Shown here piece by piece: positions 11,030 through 22,772 of a DNA stretch of 64,000 bases. Made by a program: the position numbers and the translations under genes. Numbering within the stretch: the stretch's first letter is position 1; the number at the start of each line of letters is the position of its first letter. Below the pieces are notes generated by a model, which saw only the letters and a program-made list of their open reading frames with translations, did no database searches and was not told the origin of the DNA. The DNA comes from Argentina anserina (lineage: Eukaryota; Streptophyta; Magnoliopsida; Rosales; Rosaceae), in NCBI RefSeq assembly GCF_933775445.1, contig NC_065873.1:28768001-28832000 (forward strand). Direction: 5' to 3'.

Positions 11030-13273
11030 ATGAAGAGAGGCACTGGGACCACCCACGCGGTTGCGACATGGATACGACGACAGCCACCGAAGATCAAGGC
11101 GTTTTTGGCGGTGGTGTCGGGAATGGCCGCCTTGGCGCTCCTCCGTATGATCGTACACGACCACGACAACCTCTTCGTGGCTTCGGAGGCTGTCCACTCC
11201 CTCGGAATCTCCGTCCTCATCTACAAGCTCATGAAGGAGAGGACCTGTGCCGGTAAATACCCAAATCCTGGTTTTTAAGTTCGAAATTCCGATCAGATTG
11301 CTTTACGTTTGTGTTGGTTGAGCTCAGAGGTTGTTGAATTTGGTGGGTATTGTAGGAATTTCACTTAAGTCGCAGGAATTGACGGCCCTGTTTCTAGCTG
11401 TTAGGCTCTACTGTAGTTTGGTCATGGAATATGACATTCATACGATACTGGATTCGGCTACATTGGTGACCACGCTTTGGGTTATTTATATGATTCGGTT
11501 TAAGCTCAGGTCTAGCTACATGGATGACAAGGACAACTTCGCAATCTACTATGTGGTTAGTTGTTTGCATCTTCTTTATAAATTCCTCTCTTTTCTGGGA
11601 TGCATTTGATCTGATAGTGAATTTAACTGCTTTATGTGTATATGCATGTAGCATTTTGACTTTGTCACTATGGTTGGGACTTTGAAAGTAGGTTTAAGTC
11701 ATTAGGATAGTTTTACCCTTCTATTTTGGTTGTGACGATTAGCTAGTAAGAAATTTAAAACATTTTTGCCGAGAATGTATTTGAACTGCTGATTGCGTGT
11801 GGTATCTTTGTTGTACTGGTAAAGATGTTGGTAGCATCCTTAGGACCCTTTTGTCAAAGTTTCTTAGATCCTCATTTTAATCAATATAGAATCAAGATCT
11901 TTTCACCAATCTCCTCGCTGTGGGTTCTTAATTTAGGTAAATTAATACTGGTGGAATAATGAAACACTGAACTGAGGTTTCAAAGGTTTCATCTATCATT
12001 TTGGATTTATTGTTTTATGATTTCTGACATTATAGGTGATTCCGTGCGCTCTGCTTTCATTAGCTGTACATCCCTCTACACATCATTTTATCGTAAATCG
12101 AATTGGCTGGGCATTTTGTGTTTATCTTGAAGCCGTATCAGTTCTACCTCAGCTTCGACTCATGCAAAACACTAAGGTATTATACAAAGATCTGCAGGCT
12201 TGTTCTTTTCTTTTAAAAGCATTGGTTCATGATATCTGAGAAGATAGATTATTTGTAAAAAAGGAGAATTAACAATTTTCCTTTTGATCAACTATATTTT
12301 GTACGATTATTATTATTTCTTCTCGTTACAATTTCAAACTTTTCAGATTGTTGAACCATTTACGGCGCATTATGTTTTTGCCCTGGGAGTTGCACGGTTC
12401 TTAAGTTGTGCACATTGGGTCCTCCAGGTTTGTCAATGATGTTTAATCTGCGTTTGGTATTGATATGTGATTATCTCTGTGCAATGTGGTTTCGGAAGAA
12501 ATAAACTATATGAAATAACTTTACACCAAGCTGATGTATGGTCCCTCTAAATTTCTGTTCTTGTATGTACATGTGATCCAAGAATTTCCGAACATGCATA
12601 ATTGTTTATTTGCTTGAAATTTGCATTCGTTTGCCATTTAGTCTCACTCAGCTACACTATGAGATGTATTCTGATGTGTTTAATTTACTTTTGCCTTTTT
12701 TATAATCATTAACCTTAGGCTAGAGGATTCTCAACTCTTTTTTTATTTACTTTGCTAAAACGTTGACCTAAGGTGATAGCATAACAATCCAATAGAATTG
12801 GGAATTTTAGGTTTATAAGATTCTTGTATGTGGTGAGATTGATATCCCATTACGTTAGAGCCCTACATCAATATATAACCAGAGGCCTTCCTCTTTAAAA
12901 AAAATCCCATTCTGACCTCCATCTTATATCAGTATGTTTCTAATATATCTGCCTTGTTTTGACAGGTATTGGATACTCGAGGACAGTTACTGACAACCTT
13001 AGGTTATGGGCTGTGGCCTTGTATGGTTCTTCTCGCAGAAATTGTCCAGACCTTCATACTTGCAGATTTTTGCTACTACTATGTCAAAAGGTGGGTAACT
13101 TATTTCTGTTCTATATCCCAACTGAGATCATATTGAACTCTCAATTAAATGGTAACTGGCAGCATGTGATCTCTCTTATGGGTTCTTGATGAGCTTTCTC
13201 AAATTACGGCTATTTTGGTTGCAGTGCTGTTGATGGGCAACTTGTTTTACGCCTACCCTCTGGAGTTGTCTAA
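11030..13273 (+). CDS. ERD2-like protein (KDEL-receptor-related, seven-pass)
   Basis: Exons 11030-11252, 11356-11555, 12036-12176, 12347-12427, 12966-13090 and 13225-13273 join in frame into 272 residues. The chain has about seven hydrophobic segments and the ERD2 family signatures SQELTALFLAVRLYCS, YLEAVSVLPQL and FILADFCYYYVKS. True ERD2 proteins retrieve K/HDEL ligands from Golgi to ER. The longer plant ERD2-like clade, to which this one belongs by its extra N-terminal segment and 272-residue length, is less well defined, and its ligand is uncertain. A short Arg/Lys-rich N-terminus precedes the first membrane helix. The gene looks intact. Confidence 0.9.
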
Positions 13274-14809
13274 GTTCAAGCAGTCCAGCGTGCAAGATCA
13301 ATCTGCAACGCTACTCAAACATTTGTGGAAGTAGTCCCTAGCTACCTGCTCTTTTAAATCCTTTTCTTGTGCGACTATTAAGAGTGGTCGAAAGTCAGAG
13401 TGAACTGTAAAGCAAGGGATGTTTTCTATCTAGTCAGGTTTACAATGTAGTTTAGCATACACTTAATGTTTAGAACATTTCCTAGCATAGACGTTTTGTG
13501 ATTTTGCATTTGGTTTGGAAGTGTCATCAGTGGATGCTACTTTCCCTACATCCTTTGCTGGTCAGCCTGGTAAACTTAAACAACGGGTAACTTGTTCGAC
13601 TGGAAAATATATGGATATGTAATACAACAATCTAGCATACTCATGAATCTGTCAATCTATCTATCCATAATCGAAAAAGAAAAAAAAATCTATCTGTGCT
13701 TCGTAACTTAGATTTTGTGTTCTTAGTTCTTACACTGCAAATGCAAGGCGAATGGCCAATGAATACGGAATGCTGTATACGAATTGGTATTCTGTTTTTC
13801 TTCTTGCTCAAGATATAATCATGAAAACCAGAGGTTGAAAATTATATCCAATTTGTTGGCTTGTACAGGTGCAACGCAAAATACAGAGATACAAGGTCGT
13901 TCGCAGCCTTCTCGTTTTCTTTGAAATCCTTGATGTGTAAAGTTGACCCCATCCCTCTTATTTGATTATGAAAAAAAAAAATAGTTGAGCAGTTGAGCAA
14001 TGTGCATTGCTCGCCATACCCAATAACTTTGGTTCCCAACCATACATAAAGGAAAGGGAGAAGCAGCGAAAGGAACTTTTTGGGTTTCCTTCCGTTCATA
14101 TTCTTTGAGCTTTTTAGCTATCAAATGATCCACGACTATTTAGATCAACAGTGAGTTGCTGAATCCTAGATAGGATAGGACCATATAGAAGATGTTTCCA
14201 AATTGTGAATTGGCGTTTGGTTAGAGTGAGCAGATTACAGCTGTTGAAGTTGAATAACTTATTTGTCACGTAACCTACCCCGTCCTGTAATGAGTTCCAA
14301 CTTGAATGTGATCGTTGAGATAAGCATCAATACTTGGGGAGGAAAGTAGAGTATCAATCAATCATCAATACCATCACCTTCCTTCTTTATAGATATCATA
14401 ACTCATAAGTTCATAACTTAGAAATGTGGACCTTACTAATTAGGTCATGCATGCACTTGCTGAGCAGAAAATAGTCACAGTATATGATAAAGAGGACGGT
14501 TAAAATTGTATGGCATCTCTCTTTTAGCAAGAGCTAGCTAGCTATTGGGGTTAATATAAACCAGTTCCGTCACTTCCGTGTTAGCGCGCTAGTTAGTTTG
14601 GTTGACTACAGTAATAGGCAGTGAGCCCTAGCTCATCCAATCCCAGCAGTAGCGTACCTAAACGTTTGGTTCCTGAATCCTGATCGACAAATAAAGAAGA
14701 TCAGAAAGAAGCTAGGGTTGGTGCTTGTATATACGATTGATTGAAGCTTCAACATTTCTGGTATTTGATACAGAAAGAAGCTAGCTGGCACCGCTGCCCA
14801 AACACAACG
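13274..14809. other. intergenic spacer
   Basis: This is the 3' flank of the ERD2-like gene and then AT-rich DNA with no recognisable gene. An 18-base phrase at 14237-14254 recurs at 16736-16753 (see findings). Confidence 0.4.
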
Positions 14810-15819
14810 GACATAAGCAGGGGCGGAGGCACATAGAGCTTCACCACGGCCCGTGCCCCAATCACCATTTATAGATAAAATACCATGTACAAAAATTACA
14901 CTAGTGCCCCACTCAGTAAATCACCAAAATATTATTATATATATAAAGAGCGGATGTTTCTTTCTTGACAATTTTTCGGTCACATTTCTATATCTCACAC
15001 GGTATAGATTTTAGAATTTAATGTGTAGATACTTTATAAAAGTTTCATTCAATTTGATGATCATTTGAGTTTTAATAATCGTGATTTACATAAACGGTTC
15101 GTTTTGAACAATTAATGTGTGTTCATTGATTTAATACAGTTTTGATACCTTAATGATTATTAAATAAATTAAAATTTTGTATACATACTTAAATAATTAA
15201 CGGTAGAGATATAAAAATATGACCAAATAAGGACAACGACTCTTTAATTTCATAGCGGAGGTATGCTCTAGAAGGGGATTGTATCATTAATATTATATGT
15301 AATATATATGTAGACTTATTACATATAAGCTGAATTTGGGGAATATGAGTGTTTTAGTGTCTTTATTTTGTGTTTTTTTTTTGTATTATGCACTCAATTG
15401 ACAATAATGATGATTATTAGTAATTTATATATACAATATATTCAAGTAGAATTCTCAGTCATCTATTAATGTGCATTAAATTTACTAATTGTGACTACAA
15501 GTGTAGAAAGAGTTTTTTTTTTTCTAAGTTAAACACTGAAGAATAGCTTGGTGATGTAGGCAAATTGTAATGAGTTTATAAAGGATTTTTTAAATTAATA
15601 TATCAGGGAAGACATATTTGATCAATAGTATTGATTATGAACACTGTTATGCAACAATTTCAAAAAATATAAAATCTCTTAAGACTATTTTTACAAATAT
15701 ATATAGACGGACTAGTATATTTAGTTATTAGTATAAACAAATGAATTTTTTTTACTATTAACTTTTGTGCCTCAGTGGCCCAGCCGGCCTACAATTCTGG
15801 CCACGCCACTGTACATAAC
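14810..15819. mobile_element. probable non-autonomous hAT-like element
   Basis: The left end, CAGGGGCGGAGGC at 14818, pairs with the reverse-complemented right end, CAGTGGCGTGGCC, ending at 15811 (9 of 13 bases). The flanks gacataag (14810-14817) and tacataac (15812-15819) look like an eroded 8-bp target duplication sharing acataa. Element length is about 994 bp, the interior is very AT-rich, and there is no transposase frame. The CAGGGGCGGA start is common among plant hAT elements. The divergence implies an older insertion than the one at 8438. Confidence 0.7.
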
Positions 15820-18397
15820 CATCGGGGTTTAGTTTCGAAGCGTACATAACATCAACAGTACGTTTCTTCTAGTTTCTATGTGCTGGTTAGGACTTAGTCA
15901 TCTATCTTGTTCGAATGTAAAAGGCCAGGGTACGTGTGGGTGCGTATACGACTTCTAAACATATAACTCTCTGCATTTTTAAACGCAGATGGAAATTTGA
16001 TCTGTGTGCTAGCAAGCACGTACTGTTGAAGTAGATAGGTTTCTATTTTCATAAAAACTAGTGGTAGATCGATGAAGAAGGAAAGATAACAAGTAAAACA
16101 GCTAATAGTAGGAAAAGGCCAATATTGTCTTGTCTTGTACAGTTGCAAAGCACCTTAATTACATGCATGGTCTTTTAGAAGATTCTCCATTTCTCCTGGC
16201 CACACTCGCACAGTTTCAAAGTTCAAACCTCGACTATAAGTTGTGTTAGTGCAAGGTTTACGAAACATCTTTTTCCTTCTTGTAATTCATATGGTTAGCA
16301 ATCTACATTGTTCACCTGTTTTGGTCTCAAATGGGAAACAGAAAATGAAACCGTGGTTCGGGAAATGAATATATGGCCATGGTTTCCTTGCATGCATGGC
16401 ATGACAATGAGACATCACAGAAAGTCCAAGCCATCTGTGATTAGTATTCTATGAGCTTTTTTAGTTATATATCTCTGGGACTCTGGCATCCGAATTAAAC
16501 CAATGATTAGTATTCCTTTGAGCCTTACTAGTTATATATAGCATGCTAATCAAACCAATGATTCGCAGTAGCTGCATTATCAATACAAAGCTTCCAAAGA
16601 TTTAACTTAACTCAAACACCGTGCTGCAATAGCTTCGTCGGCAGCCTCCTAGGTCGGGTCTATAAATGGAGAAGTTGCCAACTTGGGATTTTGGCGTGTC
16701 TTAATTTCAATTTTATAATATGCAGATTGAATAATACAGCTGTTGAAGTTGAACGTAGACCATCTTCATTAGCACGTAAGTACACGAGTACGTACTGGTG
16801 TGATGAGTGGCTTTCATTCGAGGTTGAGATAAAGCTTCTGCAAAGGGCCTTAAAATAGCCATCAGTCATCACCATCGATCATCACCTTTTTCTTGTGTCG
16901 ATAATATATTAATCTTTTTTTCTATTTCTCAGCTCTTTCATGAATCTTCGATTCTCGTTCTCGATATTTTGAACATTTAGATTGAAACCGTCCTAATAAG
17001 CTTTGTGATTGGGATAGTATCGGCCCTACTAATGCATCAGAGTAGGTATTATACTATTAGCATATTATTTCTATCACAGTAAGTAGTTAAGAAGCAGATA
17101 ATTAACTTGGTACAAAAAAAAAGAGATAATTAACTTGGTTGGTACAAAAATATAATTCCAATCCCCGTATCGCACAGGGGGCATGCGTCACTACTAGCAA
17201 AAAAGGCACTCACGGATTTAATTGGCACAGCCTTTTAAAAGCCACATAGTGCTAATTACAAATTTTAACAGAAAACTGTGGATATAAGTGGAATTCGGGC
17301 CCATAGGAATTTTACAACAAAAACAGGCACATATATCCGTGTGAAATAGTATCAGAGACAAAATTCCGTGTGAAAACTAAAATAATGTATGAGCTTTTGC
17401 ACAATTGTCCATAAGAACAACATTTAACACATAATTCCGTGCATCCCTCTGTGGTTAATACTTTTTCAGACAGATTTATGTGTGCACTGAATATATTTTT
17501 ACTACGAATATTTTTGATTTGAAACTACGAAATGAATTGGCCGGTTATGTAAACTCGTCGATCAATCCCAGTCACTTGATCGTAAAGATTCCAGCATGCA
17601 CCAAAGATTGCTTTCTTCAAGCCACTGTAGATAGATTATCGACCATATCCTTCGGATATTCGTTTATTAATTTAGGTTTTGCGCCAAGTATCGACGAACT
17701 TCCCGCGTCCTGTATCTTATTCTCCCCAATGAAAATAGAAACAGAGGCATGCATGATTGCCTTCCCCACTAATTTGGTAATACCCAGCTAGCAAGAAAGC
17801 TACCCCTACCTCACCCTGATCATGGAAAAGACTAGTTTCCACACGAGCTTCATCGAGCATAGTCAAATCAGCCACACTTTTGATTAGCAGAGAAGATCAC
17901 TATTAACTAGAATATAAATTAGTCTTACACTCTTACATTAATCACAAAATTAACTTACATGATGTTGCTGTTGAAGATGTATATAGAGAAGTAAGACAAC
18001 CATGCTAGAGTTTGACTGTTTGAAATAGGTACGTGGATAAAGCCTAAAGCCTCCTCAAAGTCTCAAGCCACTTGTAAAGAAAACTCCCACACAACGAAGC
18101 AAAGCAATAGAAAACAAACGGCTGGTTAGCTTTACCTGTTCTAGATGATTCCAAATGCTTTAGCTTTACTAGCTTCCACTGAAGCGTAGCGTCTCCATTT
18201 CTATTTCTATTGTTGTCTGAATTTTAACATATATATCTTTAGCAACAAAATTTGTGTAACGAATAAACAATTACGAATCCGCGTACATACCACAAACCAT
18301 GGTCATCCAGTATGTCCCGTCCTCCCATGGACCTACCTACCTACTCCTCTCTTCTTCCTCATCACAAAAAACCCACAGTAGTTGTCGACCTGCAGCC
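15820..18397. other. gene-poor spacer upstream of the GASA cluster
   Basis: No convincing gene is present. The spacer holds a CACTA-type terminus at 17189, a TATA-like phrase (ctataaatgg, 16660-16669) resembling the one before the first GASA gene, and the second copy of an 18-base phrase shared with 14237. Open frames here lack ATG starts, exon context and family resemblance. Confidence 0.4.
17189..17440 (+). mobile_element. possible CACTA (En/Spm) element terminus
   Basis: The sequence CACTACTAGCAAAAAAGGCA at 17189 has the CACTA start and the TAGCAAAAA continuation typical of plant CACTA terminal repeats. Short subterminal phrases with ccgtgtgaaa and ccgtgcat follow. I found no matching inverted terminus, so this is a truncated end, or the partner is too diverged to see. 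The right boundary given is nominal. Confidence 0.5.
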
Positions 18398-18405
18398 TAT
18401 AAATA
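18398..18405 (+). promoter_or_regulatory. TATA box of first GASA gene
   Basis: TATAAATA lies 96 bases upstream of the ATG at 18501, a good core-promoter position for a plant gene with a short leader. Confidence 0.6.
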
Positions 18406-18500
18406 GAGAAGCCATGCATCTCAGTTTACAGAAACCAATCAAGGTGCTCAATTAGTTTTGAGACTAAGTAGCATAAGATTAATTTTCGCGATCGATCTTC

Positions 18501-18999
18501 ATGATGAACTCCAGGCTTGTGGTTGCTTCAGTTCTCTTGATGATGATGGTTCCCCTTCTTGTTTTCAGTCCTGTTGAGGCTGATGGAGTGGTACGTAAGC
18601 TAGCAACTAGGTAATGCAATATTTGTGATACAATTTCTTGAACTACCACCTCATGTGCTTAATTTGAGATGTTTGCAGGTGAACAAAGATACAAATCATG
18701 CTTCACTCCTTGACAAGATAGGTATGTACTTCTCTCACCCTTTTCTTCTTAGCTCATGTATATGTATTCAGGAGAATTCTCCTCGATGATTGATCAACAT
18801 GTCGTTTACATGTACAGACTGCGGTGGAGCGTGCACTGCGAGGTGTCGTTTGTCGTCTCGGCCTCGGCTGTGCAAGAGGGCATGCGGGACTTGCTGCCAG
18901 CGTTGCAGCTGCGTCCCTCCCGGCACCGCTGGAAACTACGACGTCTGCCCCTGTTACGCTAGCCTCACCACCCACGGTGGCAGACGCAAGTGTCCTTAA
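18501..18999 (+). CDS. GASA/snakin cysteine-rich secreted peptide (copy 1)
   Basis: Exons 18501-18590 (90 nt), 18679-18721 (43 nt) and 18818-18999 (182 nt) encode 104 residues. Exon 1 is a signal peptide (hydrophobic VVASVLLMMMVPLLVF, then PVEADG). Exon 2 is a short spacer, and exon 3 is the GASA domain. All twelve conserved cysteines are present, with the family core CKRACGTCCQRC, the PPGTAGNYDVCPCY block and the final RKCP. GASA/snakin peptides are secreted, often gibberellin-responsive, and some are antimicrobial; none of that can be read here. It is the first of three tandem copies in the same orientation. Confidence 0.93.
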
Positions 19000-19502
19000 T
19001 TGAACAGCATCGATCAAAACTACTTAGAAAGAGCTAGCTTAGCTATCTTGCTAGCTAGCTTGGTTATATATATGTGAGGGAGCTACAGAGTGAATAAAAA
19101 TGCATATATACTTAATAGGTTTGAATTATCGAATAAAATTGGTCAGTGCTTGTAATTTCTGCTACATATTATACGCCAATTTATTTTTCTCCTCCAGTAA
19201 TCAATTAGGCAATTAGCATGGGTCGTAATTGTCATCCCATTTGCTTCATATTTAGTGATGTTATTTTGCTATACTTGTTAGTTGTTACGATCGATTACGA
19301 GTTAATGACTTTCATTTATCACGTCTGAAACTGCCACACACTAGTCAAACTAGTGGTTTTGCCACTTGAAATTACAATGAATTGACATTAAAATGTGTCA
19401 ATTCTGATTTCAGAATCACAATATATACTATTTATATTAAATTTCTCTCTAAATACCATCACCATGTTAGTACTCTTAAGTCAGAACGTACGTTCAAGAT
19501 TT
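19000..19502. other. spacer between GASA copies 1 and 2
   Basis: This AT-rich spacer holds the 3' flank of copy 1 and the upstream region of copy 2. An AT-rich TATA-like stretch (ctatttatatta) lies near 19428-19439. No other feature is visible. Confidence 0.4.
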
Positions 19503-20010
19503 ATGGCCATTATGATGATCAAGGCTCTATTTACTCAAATTCTCCTTTCTCTTATAATCCTTGCACTATCTAATCTTGAAGTTGATGCAAAGGTAACAGT
19601 CCTGTCAATTTTATTTTTATTTACATATTTATGTTCTCGATCTCTTCTCAACACTAATCAACAGTTAGCATGTTTTAGGTCATCGCAGATTCAACTCTAG
19701 TTTATGGGTATTCAAAGATAGGTATCGCTGACTATTATATATATGACAAATTGGTTCTTAAACCAAAGTATTATTTGGGTTACTTACTATTTCACTTATG
19801 AACTTTACATAAATGATAAATCTCTTAGATTGTGATGGAGCATGTCATGTAAGATGCGGGTTATCATCAAGGCCAAACTTGTGCAAGAGGGCATGTGGAA
19901 CGTGTTGTGCTAGATGCAATTGTGTTCCATCCGGCACTTACGGCAACTATGATGAATGTCCTTGCTATCGCGATATGAAGACTCACCGTAATCAACATAA
20001 ATGTCCTTAA
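19503..20010 (+). CDS. GASA/snakin cysteine-rich secreted peptide (copy 2)
   Basis: Exons 19503-19592 (90 nt), 19679-19721 (43 nt) and 19829-20010 (182 nt) encode 104 residues, with exon lengths identical to copy 1. The signal peptide is MMIKALFTQILLSLIILALS, with in-frame Met codons just upstream; I chose 19503 because it gives the same 90-nt exon as copy 1. The mature domain keeps all twelve cysteines and the CKRACGTCCARC core. Near the C-terminus the usual THGG is replaced by THRNQ, and the spacer before the domain (VIADSTLVYGYSKI) shares little with the other copies. The gene looks intact. Confidence 0.9.
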
Positions 20011-20446
20011 ACTTTCATCTCGTAATAGTTTATCATCATTCTTGATGATCACTCATGTATTACAAAATAAACAAAAATGTTAAAAATAAGTAAATTGATG
20101 TTCATCACTTAAGTACGAATGACATTGATGGGGTAACCAACTATGTTGAATAATTGACAACCCAGATCTGTTCGTATGATATATATGCCACCTAAATGAA
20201 AGACCGACTTATCTTCTGTGTAGTCCAACACATGCTTTACTGTAAAATTTAATTTGCAATGTCTGATTTGGCAGAAGACATAATTATCAGCTAACAATGA
20301 CATACTAGTCTTACTGCATTGCATCACACACTTGACCCTTGTCCATAAATACCACCACCAATCTCGTCTCTAAACGCATCACTTCTGGATCAACTCATTC
20401 AAGCACAGATTAAGCCCTCAACTGTCACTCCCTTGAAGGTTCCAAA
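20011..20446. other. spacer between GASA copies 2 and 3
   Basis: This contains the upstream region of copy 3. A TATA-like cataaata lies at 20344-20351, about 100 bases before the ATG. No other feature is visible. Confidence 0.4.
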
Positions 20447-20956
20447 ATGATGTTCAGGGCTCTAATTGCTCAACTTCTTGTTGCTCTTCTCACTCTCCAC
20501 CTTGTTAGCTCCGCTGCGCAGGTAAGACATTTCGACCGCGCTGATTCATTTTGTTTACAACAGTCGTTTTCACTCCGATCAATAGTCAATACTAGCTGAA
20601 AGAGTAACAATGCCACATGTTTCAGGTGACTAATCCTCCGGTTGGATCCCCTGTTGAATCCCCTCTTTCCCCAACAATAGGTATGATTATATTGTATGCA
20701 ACATGTTTTATAGTTACTAATTACATGGTATGTTCGATCTCTTTAATATCTAATCGATCTAGGATCGATTGCAGACTGCGCCGGAGCTTGTGATGTAAGG
20801 TGTGGTTTATCGTCAAGGGCAGAGGAATGCAAGAGAGCATGTGGGACGTGCTGTGCAAGGTGCGGTTGTGTCCCACCCGGCACTTCTGGTCACTATGAAG
20901 TTTGTCCTTGCTACCGGAATATGACCACTCACGGTGGAAGGCACAAATGCCCTTGA
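20447..20956 (+). CDS. GASA/snakin cysteine-rich secreted peptide (copy 3)
   Basis: Exons 20447-20521 (75 nt), 20626-20680 (55 nt) and 20775-20956 (182 nt) encode 103 residues. The signal peptide is hydrophobic (ALIAQLLVALLTLHLV) and ends SSAAQ. The spacer is longer than in copies 1 and 2 and Pro/Ser-rich (PPVGSPVESPLSP). The 60-residue domain has all twelve cysteines and the invariant KRACGTCCARC, PPGTSGHYEVCPCY and final HKCP blocks. The domain exon has the same length in all three copies, while exons 1 and 2 vary. That fits tandem duplication followed by divergence outside the domain. Confidence 0.93.
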
Positions 20957-22772
20957 ATAAACCTCCTGCTTAAACACATTGTCTTGGTCATCATCTATTT
21001 CTTTCTTCTTGGAGTGATTGTTTACCTTGTTCGATTTGCATTTAGAATTCAAATGGGTTACACCTTTGTCCTAGATTCAAAACTATGCCAGCTTTTTGTT
21101 GAATCAGCTAGTCATTTTATTGTTTATTTAAGAAACGGATCCGTCTAAGCAAAGCTTTTAGTCTGCAACCCACTACACATAAGACCCATAGATCGACACA
21201 ATGGAATGCTATGTGGTGGAATTTGCTGACTTAATAGTAACATATGAAGAGAAGAATAAAGCTTTACACGATTGAACGAAAGCAACAACAATGCCTCTTA
21301 CCTACGCCTAGAGCTAAAACTCATATTCGCCAATGATGCACTGTTTGTTTCAGTTTCCCAAAAGTTTTCAGAACAAGCAGTCTTAATGAATATGCCAGCT
21401 CAAGCATGCTCAATTGCTCAGTTTGATTTCCAAATCAACCAATGCAGCTTCCCGTGCAAACCGCCCCATCCTCCGTGAAATTGTCATTTGCAATCCGAGT
21501 TCAAATGCATGATAACTCATATGTGACCAGTTGGGGAAACCGTTTTATGGGCTTAGTACTTTACAAATGTTTGCGTGCTTCTTGCTTCTAAAGTTATGGC
21601 TACAAATTAGTGGCTGGTATTTACAACAACAACAAAATTATTCATTTATCTTTTTATTATAGCTTTGTTTACAAAAGTTTGACCAAAATTTACTAGCTAT
21701 TTTTTGTCATTGCTCAACTTCTCAACTTCCTACTCATCCTTTCTTTCTTTTTTATTTTCCAAAAACTTGGGTTCATTACTCTGCTGTAGTGTATCAGTTC
21801 CACTTCTACACCATGGTCGCCCTCCCTAACTCAAAATCATCACATTTTGTAGTGCAATGCTCAATTTATCTAGGTTTTGAGGTACTTATATGAATAGACA
21901 TAAATTATATAATGAATGCCTACCATTCTGATATTACTCATAAAATTTAGTCGCTTCCAATATCTTACTTGCACATACAATAATACAAAAGTAAAAATCA
22001 TGATTTGTAAGAGCACACTATAGTTCATATATAAGCTACTCTCACAGGAAATCTAATCGATAGTAGCACTCTCATGTTAGTTTCATTTGAATCTTCCCGG
22101 ATCTTATTTCATGCACCCAAGACATTTCATAATTGTATGACACAAATTTCTCACAATCTTCGTGCATGGACGGCACGGCTTGCAAATAAACGGATCCCGT
22201 CCATCTAGGCCCAGCCCAACTTGGCAGTTTCCCGCAAAGCTCTAGTTTCACCGGATCACTTTCTTCACTCCTCACTCCTCACTCTTCTTCAGTTCTTCTT
22301 CATCTTCCCGTTCTTCTCTTCAATTGTAGATTTCCATAAACTCTTCAATACTTCTTTCATTGAATAATTAATGAGACTTCAGGACATGTACATATCTAAT
22401 CTTATCGTTTTTTTTTCTTCCAATTTTTCATTTCCCCTAATTTCCATCAGTCTCTTTCCTTCAGAGATTTTGTGAGTGTTCCTAGTGTCTTCTTGCTTCT
22501 TCGTAGTTTACTTGGTTCTGGTCAGCAGGCACCATTCAGTTTTAGTACTTAGTTGAATTGGAACTAGAAAGATCATCATACTTTCGGTTTTTAGTTGAAG
22601 ATTATAGATTGGCTCAGAACAAGGTTCATATATGAATGGTTGAGTTAGATTAACTGTAGGAAACTTACTTGGTTCTTTTTGCTGGATAATGTTGAAAGCT
22701 TGAGATTCTGTATTTTACTTCTTCATCAAACTGACAATTTCCAGTGGGATTTATATATCTTGAAGAAAACCC
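20957..22772. other. spacer between the GASA cluster and the RPC8-like relic
   Basis: This is mostly AT-rich with no clear gene. The right end (about 22240-22330) is a CT-rich, leader-like stretch before the RPC8-like copy, so that copy may keep its original upstream region. Confidence 0.4.

Noticed and set aside
17478..17791. A frame of about 100 codons upstream of the GASA cluster
   Set aside because: It lies beside a transposon-like terminus, has AT-biased codons, no recognisable family and no promoter or exon context.
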